A stretch of 64,000 bases of DNA from Streptomyces sp. NRRL S-37 (GCF_000721605.1 NZ_JOIZ01000002.1:186001-250000), one strand, 5' to 3'. Shown: positions 13,000 through 22,376, numbered from the stretch's first letter. A program made the numbers and translations. Notes: a model not told the origin generated them from the sequence alone.

Positions 13000-14967
13000 T
13001 CAGCCGGCCTTGATGCGGTTGGTGAGCTCGGTGACCTGGTTGTAGATGGAGCGCCGCTCGGCCATCAGATTGCGGATCTTCCGGTCGGCGTGCATCACCG
13101 TGGTGTGGTCACGGCCGCCGAACAGCGCGCCGATCTTCGGCAGCGACAGGTCCGTCAGCTCACGGCACAGGTACATGGCGATCTGGCGGGCCGTCACCAG
13201 TTGCCGGCCCCGGGAGCTGCCGCACAGGTCCTCGACCGCGAGGCCGAAGTAGTCGGCCGTGGCGCCCATGATGGCCGTCGAAGTGATCTCCGGCGTCGAG
13301 TCGTCGCCGCCGGGCATCAGGTCCTTGAGGACGATCTCCGTCAGGCCCAGGTCCACCGGCTGCCGGTTGAGCGAGGCGAACGCCGTCACCCGGATCAGCG
13401 CGCCCTCCAGCTCACGGATGTTCCGCGAGATCCGGGAGGCGATGAATTCCAGCACCTCCGGCGGGGCGTTGAGCTGTTCCTGCACCGCCTTCTTGCGCAG
13501 GATCGCGATGCGGGTCTCCAGCTCCGGCGGCTGGACGTCGGTGATCAGACCCCACTCGAAACGGTTCCGCAGCCGGTCCTCCAGCGTGACCAGCTGCTTG
13601 GGCGGCCGGTCGCTGGAGAGCACGATCTGCTTGTTGGCGTTGTGGAGCGTGTTGAAGGTGTGGAAGAACTCCTCCTGCGTCGACTCCTTGTCCGCCAGGA
13701 ACTGGATGTCGTCGACGAGCAGGATGTCCATCTCGCGGTACCGCTTGCGGAAGCTGTCGCCCTTGCCGTCGCGGATGGAGTTGATGAACTCGTTGGTGAA
13801 CTCCTCCGAGCTCACGTACCGCACGCGCGTGCCGGGGTACAGGCTCCGCGCGTAGTGTCCGATCGCGTGCAGCAGATGGGTCTTGCCGAGCCCGGACTCC
13901 CCGTAGATGAACAGCGGGTTGTAGGCCTTCGCCGGTGCCTCGGCGACGGCGACCGCGGCCGCGTGCGCGAAGCGGTTGGACGCGCCGATGACGAACGTGT
14001 CGAAGAGGTACTTCGGGTTCAGCCGCGCGGTCGGCTCACCGGGGCCGGCCGCCGGTGCCGGCTGTGCCGCCAGCGGGCCGGGCGCGCCGGTGGTGGGCAG
14101 GTTCGGGCCCACCGGGCCGCCGCGGTGGACGTGCCCGGATCCGGCGGGCGGATCGGGCAGCTCACGGCGCCTGGCGTCACGCTGGTCGTAGTCGCCGCGT
14201 GAGGTGTCGTAGTCGGATCGCTGCTGGTCGTAGGACGGCCGGTCCATGGGCTGCGGACGGTAGTCCTGCGCGGGCGGGCCGCCGCTGTAGCCGTCCTGCG
14301 AGCCGTACGAGTCCTGGGAGCCGTAGGCGTCCTGCGGGGGTGTGGCGTACGGGTCCCGTTCCGGGAAGCCGAGGCGCTGCTGCTGCCAGCCGTACTCCTC
14401 CTGCGCCGGCCGCGGCCAGCCGCCGGGCTCCGGGCGCTGGTACTCCGACGGGTAGGCGGGGCGGGCGGTGGGCAGCTGGTCACCGGAGGGGCCCTGCTGC
14501 TGGTCGGTACGGCGGCGGCCGTAGCTCTCGTAGCCGTCGTATCCCTCGTACGGTTCGCGCTCCTGCCGGTCCGGCCGGTCGGACCGCTCCAGGTGATCGG
14601 GGCGCTCAGGGCGTTCCTGGCGGACGGCCGGGAGCTCGGGCTCCTCGTAGCGCGGCTGGGGGCGGGGCGCCGGCGGGGGCGAGGGCTCGCCGACGGTGTC
14701 GTCGACGGTGATCGCGATACGGATCGGGCGTCCGCACTCGCGGCTCAGGCTTTCGCTGACGACGGGGGCGAGGCGGCCCTCGAGCACGCCCTTCGCGAAC
14801 TCGTTGGGTACGGCGAGCAGCGCGGTGTCGGCGACGAGTGCCAGCGGCTGGCAGCGCCGGATCCAGTGCTCGTCCTTGCCCTCGACCCCCTGTCCGCGGC
14901 CCTCCCCGAGGAGCTGCTCCAGTACACGTGGCCACACTGCGGCAAGATCGGCAGGTACGTCAGCCAC
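13000..14967 (-). CDS. dnaA: Chromosomal replication initiator DnaA
   Basis: 655 residues with a GTG start at 14967. Domain I is about residues 1-95. Domain II (about 95-310) is a very long linker rich in Arg, Pro, Gln, Tyr and Asp, with [13 protein letters not shown] repeats, typical of Streptomyces and absent in short DnaA. The AAA+ domain has Walker [10 protein letters not shown] (355-363), Walker B ILLVDD (415-420), sensor SSDRPPKQL and the arginine-finger region RLRNRFEWG. Domain IV carries the signature [10 protein letters not shown] (618-627) that reads DnaA boxes. It binds oriC cooperatively and opens it. The promoter region has two DnaA boxes (15121-15141). Confidence 0.98.
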   Translation of the reverse strand: MADVPADLAAVWPRVLEQLLGEGRGQGVEGKDEHWIRRCQPLALVADTALLAVPNEFAKGVLEGRLAPVVSESLSRECGRPIRIAITVDDTVGEPSPPPAPRPQPRYEEPELPAVRQERPERPDHLERSDRPDRQEREPYEGYDGYESYGRRRTDQQQGPSGDQLPTARPAYPSEYQRPEPGGWPRPAQEEYGWQQQRLGFPERDPYATPPQDAYGSQDSYGSQDGYSGGPPAQDYRPQPMDRPSYDQQRSDYDTSRGDYDQRDARRRELPDPPAGSGHVHRGGPVGPNLPTTGAPGPLAAQPAPAAGPGEPTARLNPKYLFDTFVIGASNRFAHAAAVAVAEAPAKAYNPLFIYGESGLGKTHLLHAIGHYARSLYPGTRVRYVSSEEFTNEFINSIRDGKGDSFRKRYREMDILLVDDIQFLADKESTQEEFFHTFNTLHNANKQIVLSSDRPPKQLVTLEDRLRNRFEWGLITDVQPPELETRIAILRKKAVQEQLNAPPEVLEFIASRISRNIRELEGALIRVTAFASLNRQPVDLGLTEIVLKDLMPGGDDSTPEITSTAIMGATADYFGLAVEDLCGSSRGRQLVTARQIAMYLCRELTDLSLPKIGALFGGRDHTTVMHADRKIRNLMAERRSIYNQVTELTNRIKAG

Positions 14968-15359
14968 AGGGCACGCTCTCTCACAGGTCCTTCGATCGTG
15001 TGATGCGGAGGACGGGTCGGGATGTGAATCGGGTGGTGGGGGGATTAAGGAAACGACTCGTCAAGGGAACGAACCGGAGTCAAGCCACGGTAGTCAGCGC
15101 GGCCGGTACGGTTCAAGTTGTTGTCCCCAGGCTGTGGACAAGTGTCCCTCAGTCGTCGCCGGTTTGACCGAATGGCGCAGCCGCGCGTACCGTGACCAGG
15201 TCGAGTTGTCGATGGCTGCTGCCGCCTGCCTCCGATGGGCACAGATCGCGCAAGGTGATCGGTCAGCGGTGCACTCGGGCGTAACGCGAGCTACTCGTGG
15301 GCGCACGGTGACAGCCAGGACGGCACCCCGCAAACACCGAGTCTTTCTGGAGCCCCCGA
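14968..15359. promoter_or_regulatory. dnaA / rpmH divergent promoter region
   Basis: A 392-bp gap between the divergent dnaA and rpmH-rnpA units. It holds two DnaA-box-like sites in opposite orientation (15121-15141) and otherwise no credible gene. It should contain the dnaA promoter and the rpmH promoter(s). Confidence 0.65.
15121..15141. promoter_or_regulatory. Pair of DnaA boxes in dnaA promoter region
   Basis: TTGTCCCCA (15121-15129, one mismatch) faces the exact TGTGGACAA (15133-15141), 3 bp apart. They lie 154-174 bp upstream of the dnaA start. Paired boxes here are known in Streptomyces lividans and fit autoregulation by DnaA. Confidence 0.75.
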
Positions 15360-15497
15360 GTGAGCAAGCGCACCTTCCAGCCGAACAACCGTCGTCGCGC
15401 CAAGACCCACGGCTTCCGGCTGCGTATGCGCACCCGTGCCGGCCGCGCGATTCTCGCGTCCCGCCGTAGCAAGGGTCGCGCCCGTCTGTCCGCCTGA
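15360..15497 (+). CDS. rpmH: 50S ribosomal protein L34
   Basis: 45 residues from the GTG at 15360: [20 protein letters not shown] and, to the end, [24 protein letters not shown], an almost invariant L34. Very basic, as needed for rRNA binding. CTGGAG upstream is the likely RBS. First gene of the unit continuing into rnpA, 21 bp downstream. Confidence 0.98.
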   Translation: MSKRTFQPNNRRRAKTHGFRLRMRTRAGRAILASRRSKGRARLSA

Positions 15498-15518
15498 TCC
15501 CGGTCAGGTCATGCCGTC

Positions 15519-15890
15519 GTGCTGCCCACCGAGAACCGGCTGAGGCGGCGCGAGGACTTCGCGACCGCAGTACGACGAGGGCGCCGGGCAGGAAGCCGGC
15601 ATCTCGTCGTCCATCTTCGTAGCGGTGCCACGGACCCGCATGCGCCTGGGGAGAGCGCTCCCCCGTCGTGTGCGGGTTTCGTCGTGAGCAAGGCCGTGGG
15701 TGGTGCGGTGGTGCGCAACAAGGTGAAGCGCAGGCTTCGCCATCTGATGCGTGAGCGAGTGGACCAGTTGCCCCCCGGTAGCCTGGTAGTCGTACGAGCG
15801 CTGCCCGGTGCGGGTGACGCCGACCATGTACAACTGGCCCGAGACCTGGATGCCGCCCTGCGGCGGCTGCTGGGAGGGGGCGCGCGATGA
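15519..15890 (+). CDS. rnpA: Ribonuclease P protein component
   Basis: 123 residues, GTG start. It is the protein cofactor of RNase P, which matures tRNA 5' ends. The family RNR region is [13 protein letters not shown] with the upstream [14 protein letters not shown], and the start [20 protein letters not shown] is typical. A short insertion ([16 protein letters not shown], about residues 34-49) lengthens a loop. It overlaps yidD by 4 bp. Confidence 0.96.
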   Translation: MLPTENRLRRREDFATAVRRGRRAGSRHLVVHLRSGATDPHAPGESAPPSCAGFVVSKAVGGAVVRNKVKRRLRHLMRERVDQLPPGSLVVVRALPGAGDADHVQLARDLDAALRRLLGGGAR

Positions 15891-16261
15891 AGTACCCGCT
15901 GCTGGTTCTGATCAAGATCTACCAGTGGACGATCAGTCCGCTGCTGGGACCGGTGTGCAGGTACTACCCGTCGTGTTCCCACTACGGCTACACGGCCATT
16001 GACCGGCACGGTGCCCTCAAGGGCACGGCGCTCACGGCCTGGCGCATCCTCCGGTGCAATCCGTGGTCGCCGGGTGGCGTGGACCATGTCCCGCCGCGTA
16101 AGCGCCCGCGGTGGCACGAAATGCTGCGTGACGCCTGGCGTGCACGCGGGGGCGGGACCTCCGCCGCCGAACCGGCCACCGAGGGGCGGACCTCTCCCAC
16201 AGGTCCGGCGAGCCCTTCGAGCCCGGCCGCAGAGACCCCGTCCCATGCCCAAGGAGCATGA
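15887..16261 (+). CDS. yidD: Membrane protein insertion efficiency factor YidD
   Basis: 124 residues; the ATGA overlap with rnpA suggests coupled translation. The conserved core is [20 protein letters not shown], then [18 protein letters not shown] and [17 protein letters not shown], with the invariant Cys residues. The N-terminal amphipathic helix associates with the membrane. The 40-residue tail after WHEMLRDAW is Ser/Thr/Pro-rich and not conserved. It aids YidC-dependent insertion; yidC starts 3 bp later. Confidence 0.95.
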   Translation: MKYPLLVLIKIYQWTISPLLGPVCRYYPSCSHYGYTAIDRHGALKGTALTAWRILRCNPWSPGGVDHVPPRKRPRWHEMLRDAWRARGGGTSAAEPATEGRTSPTGPASPSSPAAETPSHAQGA

Positions 16262-16264
16262 TTA

Positions 16265-17518
16265 GTGGACACGATTGCCAGCCTCTTCAGCTTCATCACG
16301 ACACCTGTCTCCTGGGTCATCGTCCAGTTCCACAGCGTGTACGGCGCCATCTTCGGCCCTGACACCGGCTGGGCCTGGGGCCTGTCCATCGTGTCCCTGG
16401 TGATTCTGATCCGTATCTGCCTGATCCCGCTCTTCGTGAAGCAGATCAAGGCGACGCGCGCGATGCAGACGCTCCAGCCGGAGATGAAGAAGATCCAGGA
16501 GCGCTACAAGAACGACCGGCAGCGCCAGTCCGAAGAGATGATGAAGCTGTACAAGGAGACGGGCACCAACCCGCTCTCCTCGTGCCTTCCCATCCTGGCG
16601 CAGTCACCGTTCTTCTTCGCCCTGTACCACGTGCTCAACGGCATCGCGTCGGGTGACACCATCGGTGTGATCAACGAGCGCCTGCTGGAGAGCGCGCAGA
16701 AGGCCCACATCTTCGGTGCCCCGCTTGCGGCGAAGTTCACGGACAGCGCGGACAAGGTCGAGGCGCTCAACGCCTCGCTGACCGATGTCCGGGCCGTCAC
16801 GGCCGTCATGATCGTCCTGATGTCGCTGTCGCAGTTCTACACGCAGCGCCAGCTGATGACGAAGAACGTCGACACCACGGTGAAGACGCCGTTCATGCAG
16901 CAGCAGAAGATGCTGATGTACGTCTTCCCCATCATCTTCGCCGTCTTCGGTATCAACTTCCCGGTCGGTGTCCTCGTCTACTGGCTGACCACCAACGTGT
17001 GGACCATGGGCCAGCAGATGTACGTCATCCACAACAACCCCACGCCGGGTTCCAAGGCTCAGGCCGCGTACCTGGAGCGTCTCTCCAAGAGTGTCTCCAA
17101 GCACGGCAGGACCCGCAGCCGCGGTGAGCGCGCCATCGTCAAGGCCATCGTGGCGAAGGGCCGGGACCGCAACGAGCACGAGCGCAAGTTCATCAACGGT
17201 CTGAACAAGGAGGGCCTCGCGGCCCAGGCCGACGGCACGGTGATCAAGAGCGAGAGCACGGCCGCCGCCCAGGCCGAGGAAGCGGCCGCCGTCAAGCGGC
17301 AGCAGCCCAAGCGGCAGACCAAGTCCCAGCGCCAGTCCGGTACGGCCAAGACGGCCGGTGAGCCCACCTCGCTGACCAAGTCCGACAAGCCCGAGGACAC
17401 CAAGCCCGCCGGCCCTGCCAAGAAGGACAACGCCAAGTCCGCCGGCAGTACCCGCAGCAGGGCCCAGTCCGGGCAGCGCAAGGGTCCGCAGCGGCCCAAG
17501 TCCCCGTCCAAGAAGTAA
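16265..17518 (+). CDS. yidC: Membrane protein insertase YidC (Oxa1 family)
   Basis: 417 residues, GTG start 3 bp after yidD. It lacks the large periplasmic domain of Gram-negative YidC. The insertase core has helices near residues 7-30, 37-60, 105-130, 180-200 and 222-250, with the family motifs [21 protein letters not shown] and [23 protein letters not shown]. The long C-terminal tail (from about 270) is Lys/Gln/Ser-rich and positively charged, as expected for ribosome contact. Inserts and folds membrane proteins, alone or with SecYEG. Confidence 0.96.
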   Translation: MDTIASLFSFITTPVSWVIVQFHSVYGAIFGPDTGWAWGLSIVSLVILIRICLIPLFVKQIKATRAMQTLQPEMKKIQERYKNDRQRQSEEMMKLYKETGTNPLSSCLPILAQSPFFFALYHVLNGIASGDTIGVINERLLESAQKAHIFGAPLAAKFTDSADKVEALNASLTDVRAVTAVMIVLMSLSQFYTQRQLMTKNVDTTVKTPFMQQQKMLMYVFPIIFAVFGINFPVGVLVYWLTTNVWTMGQQMYVIHNNPTPGSKAQAAYLERLSKSVSKHGRTRSRGERAIVKAIVAKGRDRNEHERKFINGLNKEGLAAQADGTVIKSESTAAAQAEEAAAVKRQQPKRQTKSQRQSGTAKTAGEPTSLTKSDKPEDTKPAGPAKKDNAKSAGSTRSRAQSGQRKGPQRPKSPSKK

Positions 17519-17533
17519 GAAGGAGTCCATCCC

Positions 17534-18046
17534 GTGACGGAAGGCACCACCTCCGCCGCTGCCGAGGGCGCAGACACCCTGACCCGCCTGGAGCAGGAGG
17601 GCGAGATCGCGGCGGACTACCTGGAGGGTCTGCTCGACATCGCCGATCTCGACGGCGACATCGACATGGACGTCGAGGCCGACCGTGCCTCCGTCTCGAT
17701 CATCAGTGACACGGGCGGCCGTGACCTGCAGAAGCTGGTGGGTCGTGACGGTGAGGTGCTGGAGGCGCTCCAGGAGCTCACGCGTCTGGCCGTGCACCGG
17801 GAGACCGGGGACCGCAGCCGTCTCATGCTCGACATCGCGGGCTACCGGGCCAAGAAGCGGACCGAGCTGTCCGAGCTGGGCGCCAAGGCCGCGGCCGAGG
17901 CCAAGAGCAGTGGCAAGGCCGTGAGGTTGGACCCGATGACGCCGTTCGAGCGCAAGGTCGTGCACGACGCGGTCAAGACGGCCGGCCTGCGCAGCGAGTC
18001 CGAGGGCGAGGAGCCGCAGCGCTTCGTCGTCGTGCTTCCCGCCTGA
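17534..18046 (+). CDS. jag: Jag/SpoIIIJ-associated RNA-binding protein (KH-R3H)
   Basis: 170 residues, GTG start with AAGAAGGAG upstream. A KH domain (DIDMDVEADRASVSIISDTG, GRDGEVLEALQELTRLAV, about 38-100) is followed by an R3H domain (LDIAGYRAKKRTELSELG ... LDPMTPFERKVVHDAVKTAG) and ends FVVVLPA. The Jag-N domain of Firmicutes is absent, as in other Actinobacteria. It probably binds RNA and affects envelope genes; its exact target in Streptomyces is unknown. Cotranscribed with yidC. Confidence 0.92.
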   Translation: MTEGTTSAAAEGADTLTRLEQEGEIAADYLEGLLDIADLDGDIDMDVEADRASVSIISDTGGRDLQKLVGRDGEVLEALQELTRLAVHRETGDRSRLMLDIAGYRAKKRTELSELGAKAAAEAKSSGKAVRLDPMTPFERKVVHDAVKTAGLRSESEGEEPQRFVVVLPA

Positions 18047-18063
18047 TCGGCTCTACGTTCCAC

Positions 18064-18098
18064 CGGCCCCGTCTGTTGCGCAGGCGGGGCCGAACTTT
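18064..18098 (+). terminator. Terminator after jag
   Basis: A 12-bp stem CGGCCCCGTCTG / CAGGCGGGGCCG (one G-T pair, loop TTGCG), 17 bp past the jag stop and followed by AACTTTGT. Confidence 0.65.
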
Positions 18099-18168
18099 GT
18101 CAGCCTGATAGTTCTGTGGTTCTGGTGTCGGCGCCCCGTGTCGGCACGGTACGGAAGGACGGTCCCCC

Positions 18169-18885
18169 GTGACGGAGGCAGCGGAGCTTCCCCCCGCGCC
18201 CGAGCAGGCACGCGAGGTGTTCGGAGATCGCTTCGAGGACGCGGTCCGGTACGCGGAGCTGCTCGCCGAGGCGGGTGTGCAGCGCGGCTTGATCGGGCCG
18301 CGTGAGGTGCCCCGCCTGTGGGAGCGGCATCTGCTGAACTGCGCGGTGCTCTCGGAGGTCGTGCCCGAGGGGGTGACGGTGTGCGATGTGGGCTCGGGCG
18401 CCGGCCTGCCGGGCATCCCCCTGGCACTGGTCAGGGAGGACATCAAGATCACTCTGCTGGAGCCGCTGCTCCGGCGTACCAACTTCCTGACCGAGGCCGT
18501 CGAGCTGCTCGGACTGGACCATGTGACGGTCGTGCGTGGCCGGGCCGAGGAGGTCATGGGGAAGCTTCCTCCGGTGCACGTGGTGACCGCGCGCGCCGTG
18601 GCTCCGCTCGACCGCCTGGCCACATGGGGCATTCCGCTGCTGCGGCCCTACGGCGAGATGCTGGCGCTCAAGGGCGACACCGCTGAGGAGGAGCTGAAGA
18701 GCGCGGCGACGGCGCTGAGCAAGCTCGGTGCCGTGGAGACATCCATCGTGCATGTGGGTGAGGGCATCGTGGATCCGATGTCCACAGTGGTGCGGGTCGA
18801 GGTCGGCGAAAGCCCGGGCGGTGTGCGGTTCGCGGCGAAGCGCGCGAAGGCCGCCCGCACGGGACGGGCCCGGCGCCGACGCTGA
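18169..18885 (+). CDS. rsmG: 16S rRNA (guanine527-N7)-methyltransferase RsmG
   Basis: 238 residues, GTG start with GGAAGGAC upstream. SAM-binding motif DVGSGAGLPGIPLA, motif IKITLLEPLLRRTNFL and the catalytic region VTARAVAPLDRLATW. It methylates G527 of 16S rRNA; loss gives low-level streptomycin resistance in Streptomyces. The tail is Arg-rich. Sits before parAB as in most bacteria. Confidence 0.96.
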   Translation: MTEAAELPPAPEQAREVFGDRFEDAVRYAELLAEAGVQRGLIGPREVPRLWERHLLNCAVLSEVVPEGVTVCDVGSGAGLPGIPLALVREDIKITLLEPLLRRTNFLTEAVELLGLDHVTVVRGRAEEVMGKLPPVHVVTARAVAPLDRLATWGIPLLRPYGEMLALKGDTAEEELKSAATALSKLGAVETSIVHVGEGIVDPMSTVVRVEVGESPGGVRFAAKRAKAARTGRARRRR

Positions 18886-18968
18886 GGGCCGGACGTACTC
18901 CACACAAGCTGCCGAACCCCTCCATGCCGGAGTGTCGCGGCGGTGCCGCCTCGACCGCTGTGCATCGT

Positions 18969-18982
18969 GTTTCACGTGAAAC
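18969..18982. promoter_or_regulatory. parS site 1
   Basis: Exact GTTTCACGTGAAAC, the 14-bp palindrome bound by ParB. In the parA leader, 208 bp upstream of the proposed start. Confidence 0.93.
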
Positions 18983-19105
18983 GTCGCTCACTGCTGCACG
19001 GCATCATCAGTCGGGGCCGCGCCGCGGCCGAACCCCGTGACCGGAAGCCTCTCGGGTCGCTCGGAGAGACTTCTGCTCCCGAGGAGACACTGGTCTCCTC
19101 AAGAG

Positions 19106-19140
19106 GTGTGGAGTTGTCCACAGAGGTGGATTTCTCCACA
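19106..19140. promoter_or_regulatory. DnaA boxes in parA leader
   Basis: An exact TTGTCCACA (19114-19122) and TTCTCCACA (19132-19140), with an overlapping TGTGGAGTT in the opposite sense (19107-19115). They stand between parS sites 1 and 2, 37-71 bp before the proposed parA start. Confidence 0.6.
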
Positions 19141-19176
19141 GAACGCCAGGGCTCACTGGTTCATGACCCCGAAGGC

Positions 19177-20253
19177 ATGGGAGGCTCTGTTCATAGCGAG
19201 CCTGAAGTCGAGGAGAGTGAATCCTTGCGGTCCGACGCCAACATCGCGGGACCGATGACCGATCCGGTCCCCGGTCCCCGTACCGAGTCGACGGGAGCGG
19301 ATGTTTCACGTGAAACACCGCCTCCGATGGACGACACTCCCATCGGTCGTGCTGCCCAACTGGCGGTGGAGGCTCTGGGGCGAGCCGGTGAGGGCCTGCC
19401 ACGGCCCGAGCAGACCCGCGTCATCGTGGTTGCCAACCAGAAGGGCGGTGTCGGCAAGACGACGACCACCGTCAACCTTGCCGCGTCGCTCGCTCTGCAC
19501 GGCAGCCGCGTCCTGGTGATCGACCTCGACCCCCAGGGCAATGCCTCCACAGCCCTGGGCATCGACCACCATGCCGAGGTCCCCTCCATCTATGACGTCC
19601 TGGTGGAGAGCAAACCGCTCGCGGAGGTCGTCCAGCCGGTCCCCGACGTCGAGGGGCTCTTCTGTGCACCCGCCACGATCGATCTCGCCGGTGCGGAGAT
19701 CGAGCTGGTGTCGCTGGTGGCGCGAGAGAGCCGGCTGCAGCGGGCGATCCAGGCGTACGAGCAGCCGCTGGACTACATCCTCATCGACTGCCCGCCTTCG
19801 CTCGGCCTGCTGACGGTCAACGCGATGGTGGCCGGCCAGGAGGTCCTGATCCCGATCCAGTGTGAGTACTACGCGCTGGAGGGGCTGGGGCAGCTGCTGC
19901 GTAACGTCGATCTGGTGCGGGGACACCTCAACCCCACCCTGCATGTATCGACGATCCTGCTCACCATGTACGACGGCCGGACGCGCCTCGCGTCACAGGT
20001 CGCGGACGAGGTGCGCACCCACTTCGGCGACGAGGTACTGCGGACGAGTATTCCCCGCTCCGTCCGTATCTCGGAGGCGCCGAGCTATGGGCAGACGGTG
20101 CTGACTTACGATCCTGGATCAAGCGGTGCCCTCTCCTACTTCGAGGCGGCACGAGAGATTGCGCTGAGGGGTGTCGGCGTCAGCTATGACGCGTCGCAGG
20201 CACACCTCGGCGTACGGCAGAACGATCCGAGCATGGTGGAGGGCGTCCAGTGA
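19177..20253 (+). CDS. parA: Chromosome partitioning ATPase ParA
   Basis: 358 residues from the ATG at 19177 (MGGSVHSEPEVEE...). The frame stays open upstream to 18943, but that extension runs through parS site 1 and the DnaA boxes and is not ParA-like. Walker A with the deviant Lys is QKGGVGKTTT (88-97), then VIDLDPQGNASTALG and LIDCPPSLGLLTVNA. ParA is the nucleoid-binding ATPase that moves ParB-parS complexes; in Streptomyces it spreads along aerial hyphae before sporulation. A parS within the coding region yields V43-S-R-E-T47. Starts at 19255 or 19327 are possible alternatives. Confidence 0.93.
   Translation: MGGSVHSEPEVEESESLRSDANIAGPMTDPVPGPRTESTGADVSRETPPPMDDTPIGRAAQLAVEALGRAGEGLPRPEQTRVIVVANQKGGVGKTTTTVNLAASLALHGSRVLVIDLDPQGNASTALGIDHHAEVPSIYDVLVESKPLAEVVQPVPDVEGLFCAPATIDLAGAEIELVSLVARESRLQRAIQAYEQPLDYILIDCPPSLGLLTVNAMVAGQEVLIPIQCEYYALEGLGQLLRNVDLVRGHLNPTLHVSTILLTMYDGRTRLASQVADEVRTHFGDEVLRTSIPRSVRISEAPSYGQTVLTYDPGSSGALSYFEAAREIALRGVGVSYDASQAHLGVRQNDPSMVEGVQ
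19303..19316. promoter_or_regulatory. parS site 2 (inside parA)
   Basis: Exact GTTTCACGTGAAAC in the 5' part of parA, read as V-S-R-E-T in frame. Confidence 0.93.
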
Positions 20254-21344
20254 GCGAGCGACGGAGGGGGCTGGGTCGTGGTCTTGGCGCACTGATCCCT
20301 GCTGCCCCGACAGAGAAGACGGTGACGCCGTCCGCGGTGGGCGGCAGCGTCTCCACGTCTTCTGCGACGATGCCGATACTGCCGAACGAGCGAGGGGTGG
20401 CCGCCGCGAAGGTGGCCACGCTGTCGGATGTTTCACGTGAAACGGATGAGGCCTCGACTCATGGGGCTGTGCCCGCGCCGCCCATGGGAGCGCACTTCGC
20501 CGAGATCCCTCTCGATGCCATCACGCCGAACCCCCGGCAGCCGCGCGATATCTTCGACGAGGACGCGCTGTCCGAGCTCATCACCTCCATCAAGGAGGTC
20601 GGTCTCCTCCAGCCGGTCGTCGTACGGCAGGTGGGGCCCGCACGCTATGAGCTCATCATGGGTGAGCGCCGGTGGCGTGCCTGCCGTGAGGCGGGGCTCG
20701 AGGCGATCCCGGCGATCGTGCGGGCCACGGAGGACGAGAAGCTCCTTTTGGACGCGCTGCTGGAGAACCTGCACCGTGCCCAGTTGAACCCGCTGGAAGA
20801 GGCTGCCGCCTACGACCAGTTGCTGAAGGACTTCAACTGCACGCACGACCAGCTGGCGGACCGCATCGGCCGGTCCCGTCCTCAGGTGTCCAACACTTTG
20901 CGTCTGCTGAAGCTCTCCCCGACCGTTCAGCGCAAGGTCGCCGCCGGTGTGCTGTCCGCCGGACACGCACGCGCGCTGCTGTCCGTCGAGGACGCGGAAG
21001 AGCAGGACCGGCTGGCCCACCGGATCGTGGCCGAAGGGCTGTCGGTGCGGGCGGTCGAGGAGATCGTGACCCTGATGGGTTCACATCCCCAGAAGGACCG
21101 GCGGTCCAAGGGGCCGCGCGCCGGAGCCCGTGTCTCTCCGGCGCTGACGGATCTGGCGACGCGTCTCTCGGATCGCTTCGAGACGCGGGTGAAGGTCGAC
21201 CTGGGGCAGAAGAAGGGCAAGATCACCGTCGAGTTCGCCTCCATGGAGGACCTCGAACGCATCCTCGGCACCCTCGCTCCGGGTGAGGGACCCGTTCTGC
21301 AGAAGAGCCTGGTGGACGACGACTCCGTGGAGACCGAGTCCTGA
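20250..21344 (+). CDS. parB: Chromosome partitioning protein ParB (CTP-dependent clamp)
   Basis: 364 residues, GTG start overlapping the parA stop (GTGA). N-terminus RRRGLGRGLGALIP is the ParA-stimulating peptide. The CTPase domain has DAITPNPRQPRD, the C-motif region and GERRWRA (138-144). The HTH region follows (THDQLADRIGRSRPQVSNTLRLLKLSP) and the C-terminal dimer domain ends the protein. Residues 61-65 are VSRET, encoded by parS site 3. ParB loads at parS and slides to build the origin complex. Confidence 0.97.
   Translation: MSERRRGLGRGLGALIPAAPTEKTVTPSAVGGSVSTSSATMPILPNERGVAAAKVATLSDVSRETDEASTHGAVPAPPMGAHFAEIPLDAITPNPRQPRDIFDEDALSELITSIKEVGLLQPVVVRQVGPARYELIMGERRWRACREAGLEAIPAIVRATEDEKLLLDALLENLHRAQLNPLEEAAAYDQLLKDFNCTHDQLADRIGRSRPQVSNTLRLLKLSPTVQRKVAAGVLSAGHARALLSVEDAEEQDRLAHRIVAEGLSVRAVEEIVTLMGSHPQKDRRSKGPRAGARVSPALTDLATRLSDRFETRVKVDLGQKKGKITVEFASMEDLERILGTLAPGEGPVLQKSLVDDDSVETES
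20430..20443. promoter_or_regulatory. parS site 3 (inside parB)
   Basis: Exact GTTTCACGTGAAAC in parB, again coding for VSRET. Lies in the poorly conserved linker between the N-terminal peptide and the CTPase domain. Confidence 0.93.
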
Positions 21345-21392
21345 CCTCTCGACGGGGTCGGTCGAGCAGTCGACCGGGTGAACAGGGGCGGG

Positions 21393-21437
21393 CCGTGTCC
21401 GGTGTGTACCGGAACACGGTCCGTCCTTTGCTTTTTG
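21393..21437 (+). terminator. parAB terminator
   Basis: Stem CCGTGTCCGGT / ACCGGAACACGG (one bulge, loop GTGT) at 21393-21419, followed by TCCGTCCTTTGCTTTTTGG. Confidence 0.65.
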
Positions 21438-21525
21438 GCGGTATCGATGGAATCGCTTCGTGGATACGATGCGTTCGGACAGGGCGCATCCACCCGGCAG
21501 TACCTCTGAGAGCAAGGCAGGGGCC

Positions 21526-21783
21526 ATGCGAATGACGAGCCGCACCGGACTGGTGAGCGCGGGGCTGGGGGTGGGCGCTGTCAGCGGCTTCATCGGTAGC
21601 CTGCTCAAGGAACGGAGTGCTCTGACAGCCGCCCGCGAGGCAGCGGGCGAAGGAAGCGAGGAACAGCTTTCATGGGCCGTCGGCTCGTACCGCTCACGCT
21701 GGACAACCTTCCGGACCTCCCCCAGCGCTGCCGCTCGTGCGTCTTCTGGGAACTCGACCCCGTCAGCGGCGAGGCAGCGGTAA
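21526..21783 (+). CDS. Possible small membrane protein overlapping the GNAT gene
   Basis: 85 codons from ATG at 21526 with AAGGCAGGGG upstream. The first 48 codons have mostly G/C at third positions and encode one hydrophobic helix (LVSAGLGVGAVSGFIGSLL) and a charged stretch. The last 37 codons overlap the GNAT gene in another frame and show less bias. It may be a real short leader-type membrane protein, or the overlap may hide a different end. No family recognised. Confidence 0.4.
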   Translation: MRMTSRTGLVSAGLGVGAVSGFIGSLLKERSALTAAREAAGEGSEEQLSWAVGSYRSRWTTFRTSPSAAARASSGNSTPSAARQR

Positions 21784-22289
21784 AGGCGGGCACCTCCGAG
21801 GTCGAGAAGGAGTCATGGATCTCGGCCGTTCTCCTGGACTGGGGATCCTGCGGAAGGGTCGTCTACGTCGATGATGTCCCTGTGGGCTTCGTCCTTTACG
21901 CTCCTCCCGCCTATGCGCCACGCTCCACGGCATTTCCCACCAGCCCCGTGTCGTCCGACGCGGTGCAGTTGATGACCGCGTTCATCATGCCGGGGTACCA
22001 GGGGCAGGGGCTGGGCCGGGTGATGGTGCAGACAGTGGCCAAAGACCTGCTGCGCCGGGGCTTCAAGGCGATCGAGGCGTTCGGTGACGCACGCTGGAAG
22101 GAGCCGGCCTGTGTCCTGCCCGCCGACCATCTGCTGGCCGTGGGCTTCAAGACGGTCCGGCAGCACCCCACCCACCCCCGGCTGAGGCTGGAGCTGAGGA
22201 CGACGCTCTCCTGGAAGGAAGACGTCGAGATGGCGTTGGACCGGCTGCTCGGGGCCGTACAGAAGGAGCCGATGCTGCGTCCCCTCTGA
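21672..22289 (+). CDS. GNAT family N-acetyltransferase
   Basis: 205 residues. GNAT fold with the acetyl-CoA loop at MPGYQGQGLGRVMVQTVAKDLLRRG and the motif FGDARWKEPACVLPADHLLAVGFK. The start MGRRLVPLTLDNLPDLPQRC with a Cys-Arg-Ser-Cys pair is typical of the copy next to parB in Streptomyces. Substrate unknown. It ends at a strong hairpin shared with the convergent trxA. Confidence 0.88.
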   Translation: MGRRLVPLTLDNLPDLPQRCRSCVFWELDPVSGEAAVKAGTSEVEKESWISAVLLDWGSCGRVVYVDDVPVGFVLYAPPAYAPRSTAFPTSPVSSDAVQLMTAFIMPGYQGQGLGRVMVQTVAKDLLRRGFKAIEAFGDARWKEPACVLPADHLLAVGFKTVRQHPTHPRLRLELRTTLSWKEDVEMALDRLLGAVQKEPMLRPL

Positions 22290-22297
22290 TGCTCCTC

Positions 22298-22337
22298 ACA
22301 CGAATGGGCCGACCCAGATGGGTCGGCCCATTCGTGT
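22298..22337. terminator. Bidirectional terminator GNAT / trxA
   Basis: A perfect 19-bp inverted repeat (22298-22316 with 22319-22337) around the junction of two convergent genes. Its right arm runs into parS site 4 (22336-22349). Confidence 0.8.
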
Positions 22338-22349
22338 TTCACGTGAAAC
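22336..22349. promoter_or_regulatory. parS site 4 (convergent junction)
   Basis: Exact GTTTCACGTGAAAC abutting the GNAT/trxA terminator hairpin. Confidence 0.93.
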
Positions 22350-22376
22350 ATGTGCCGCCGGTGAGGCGGTCGGTCA

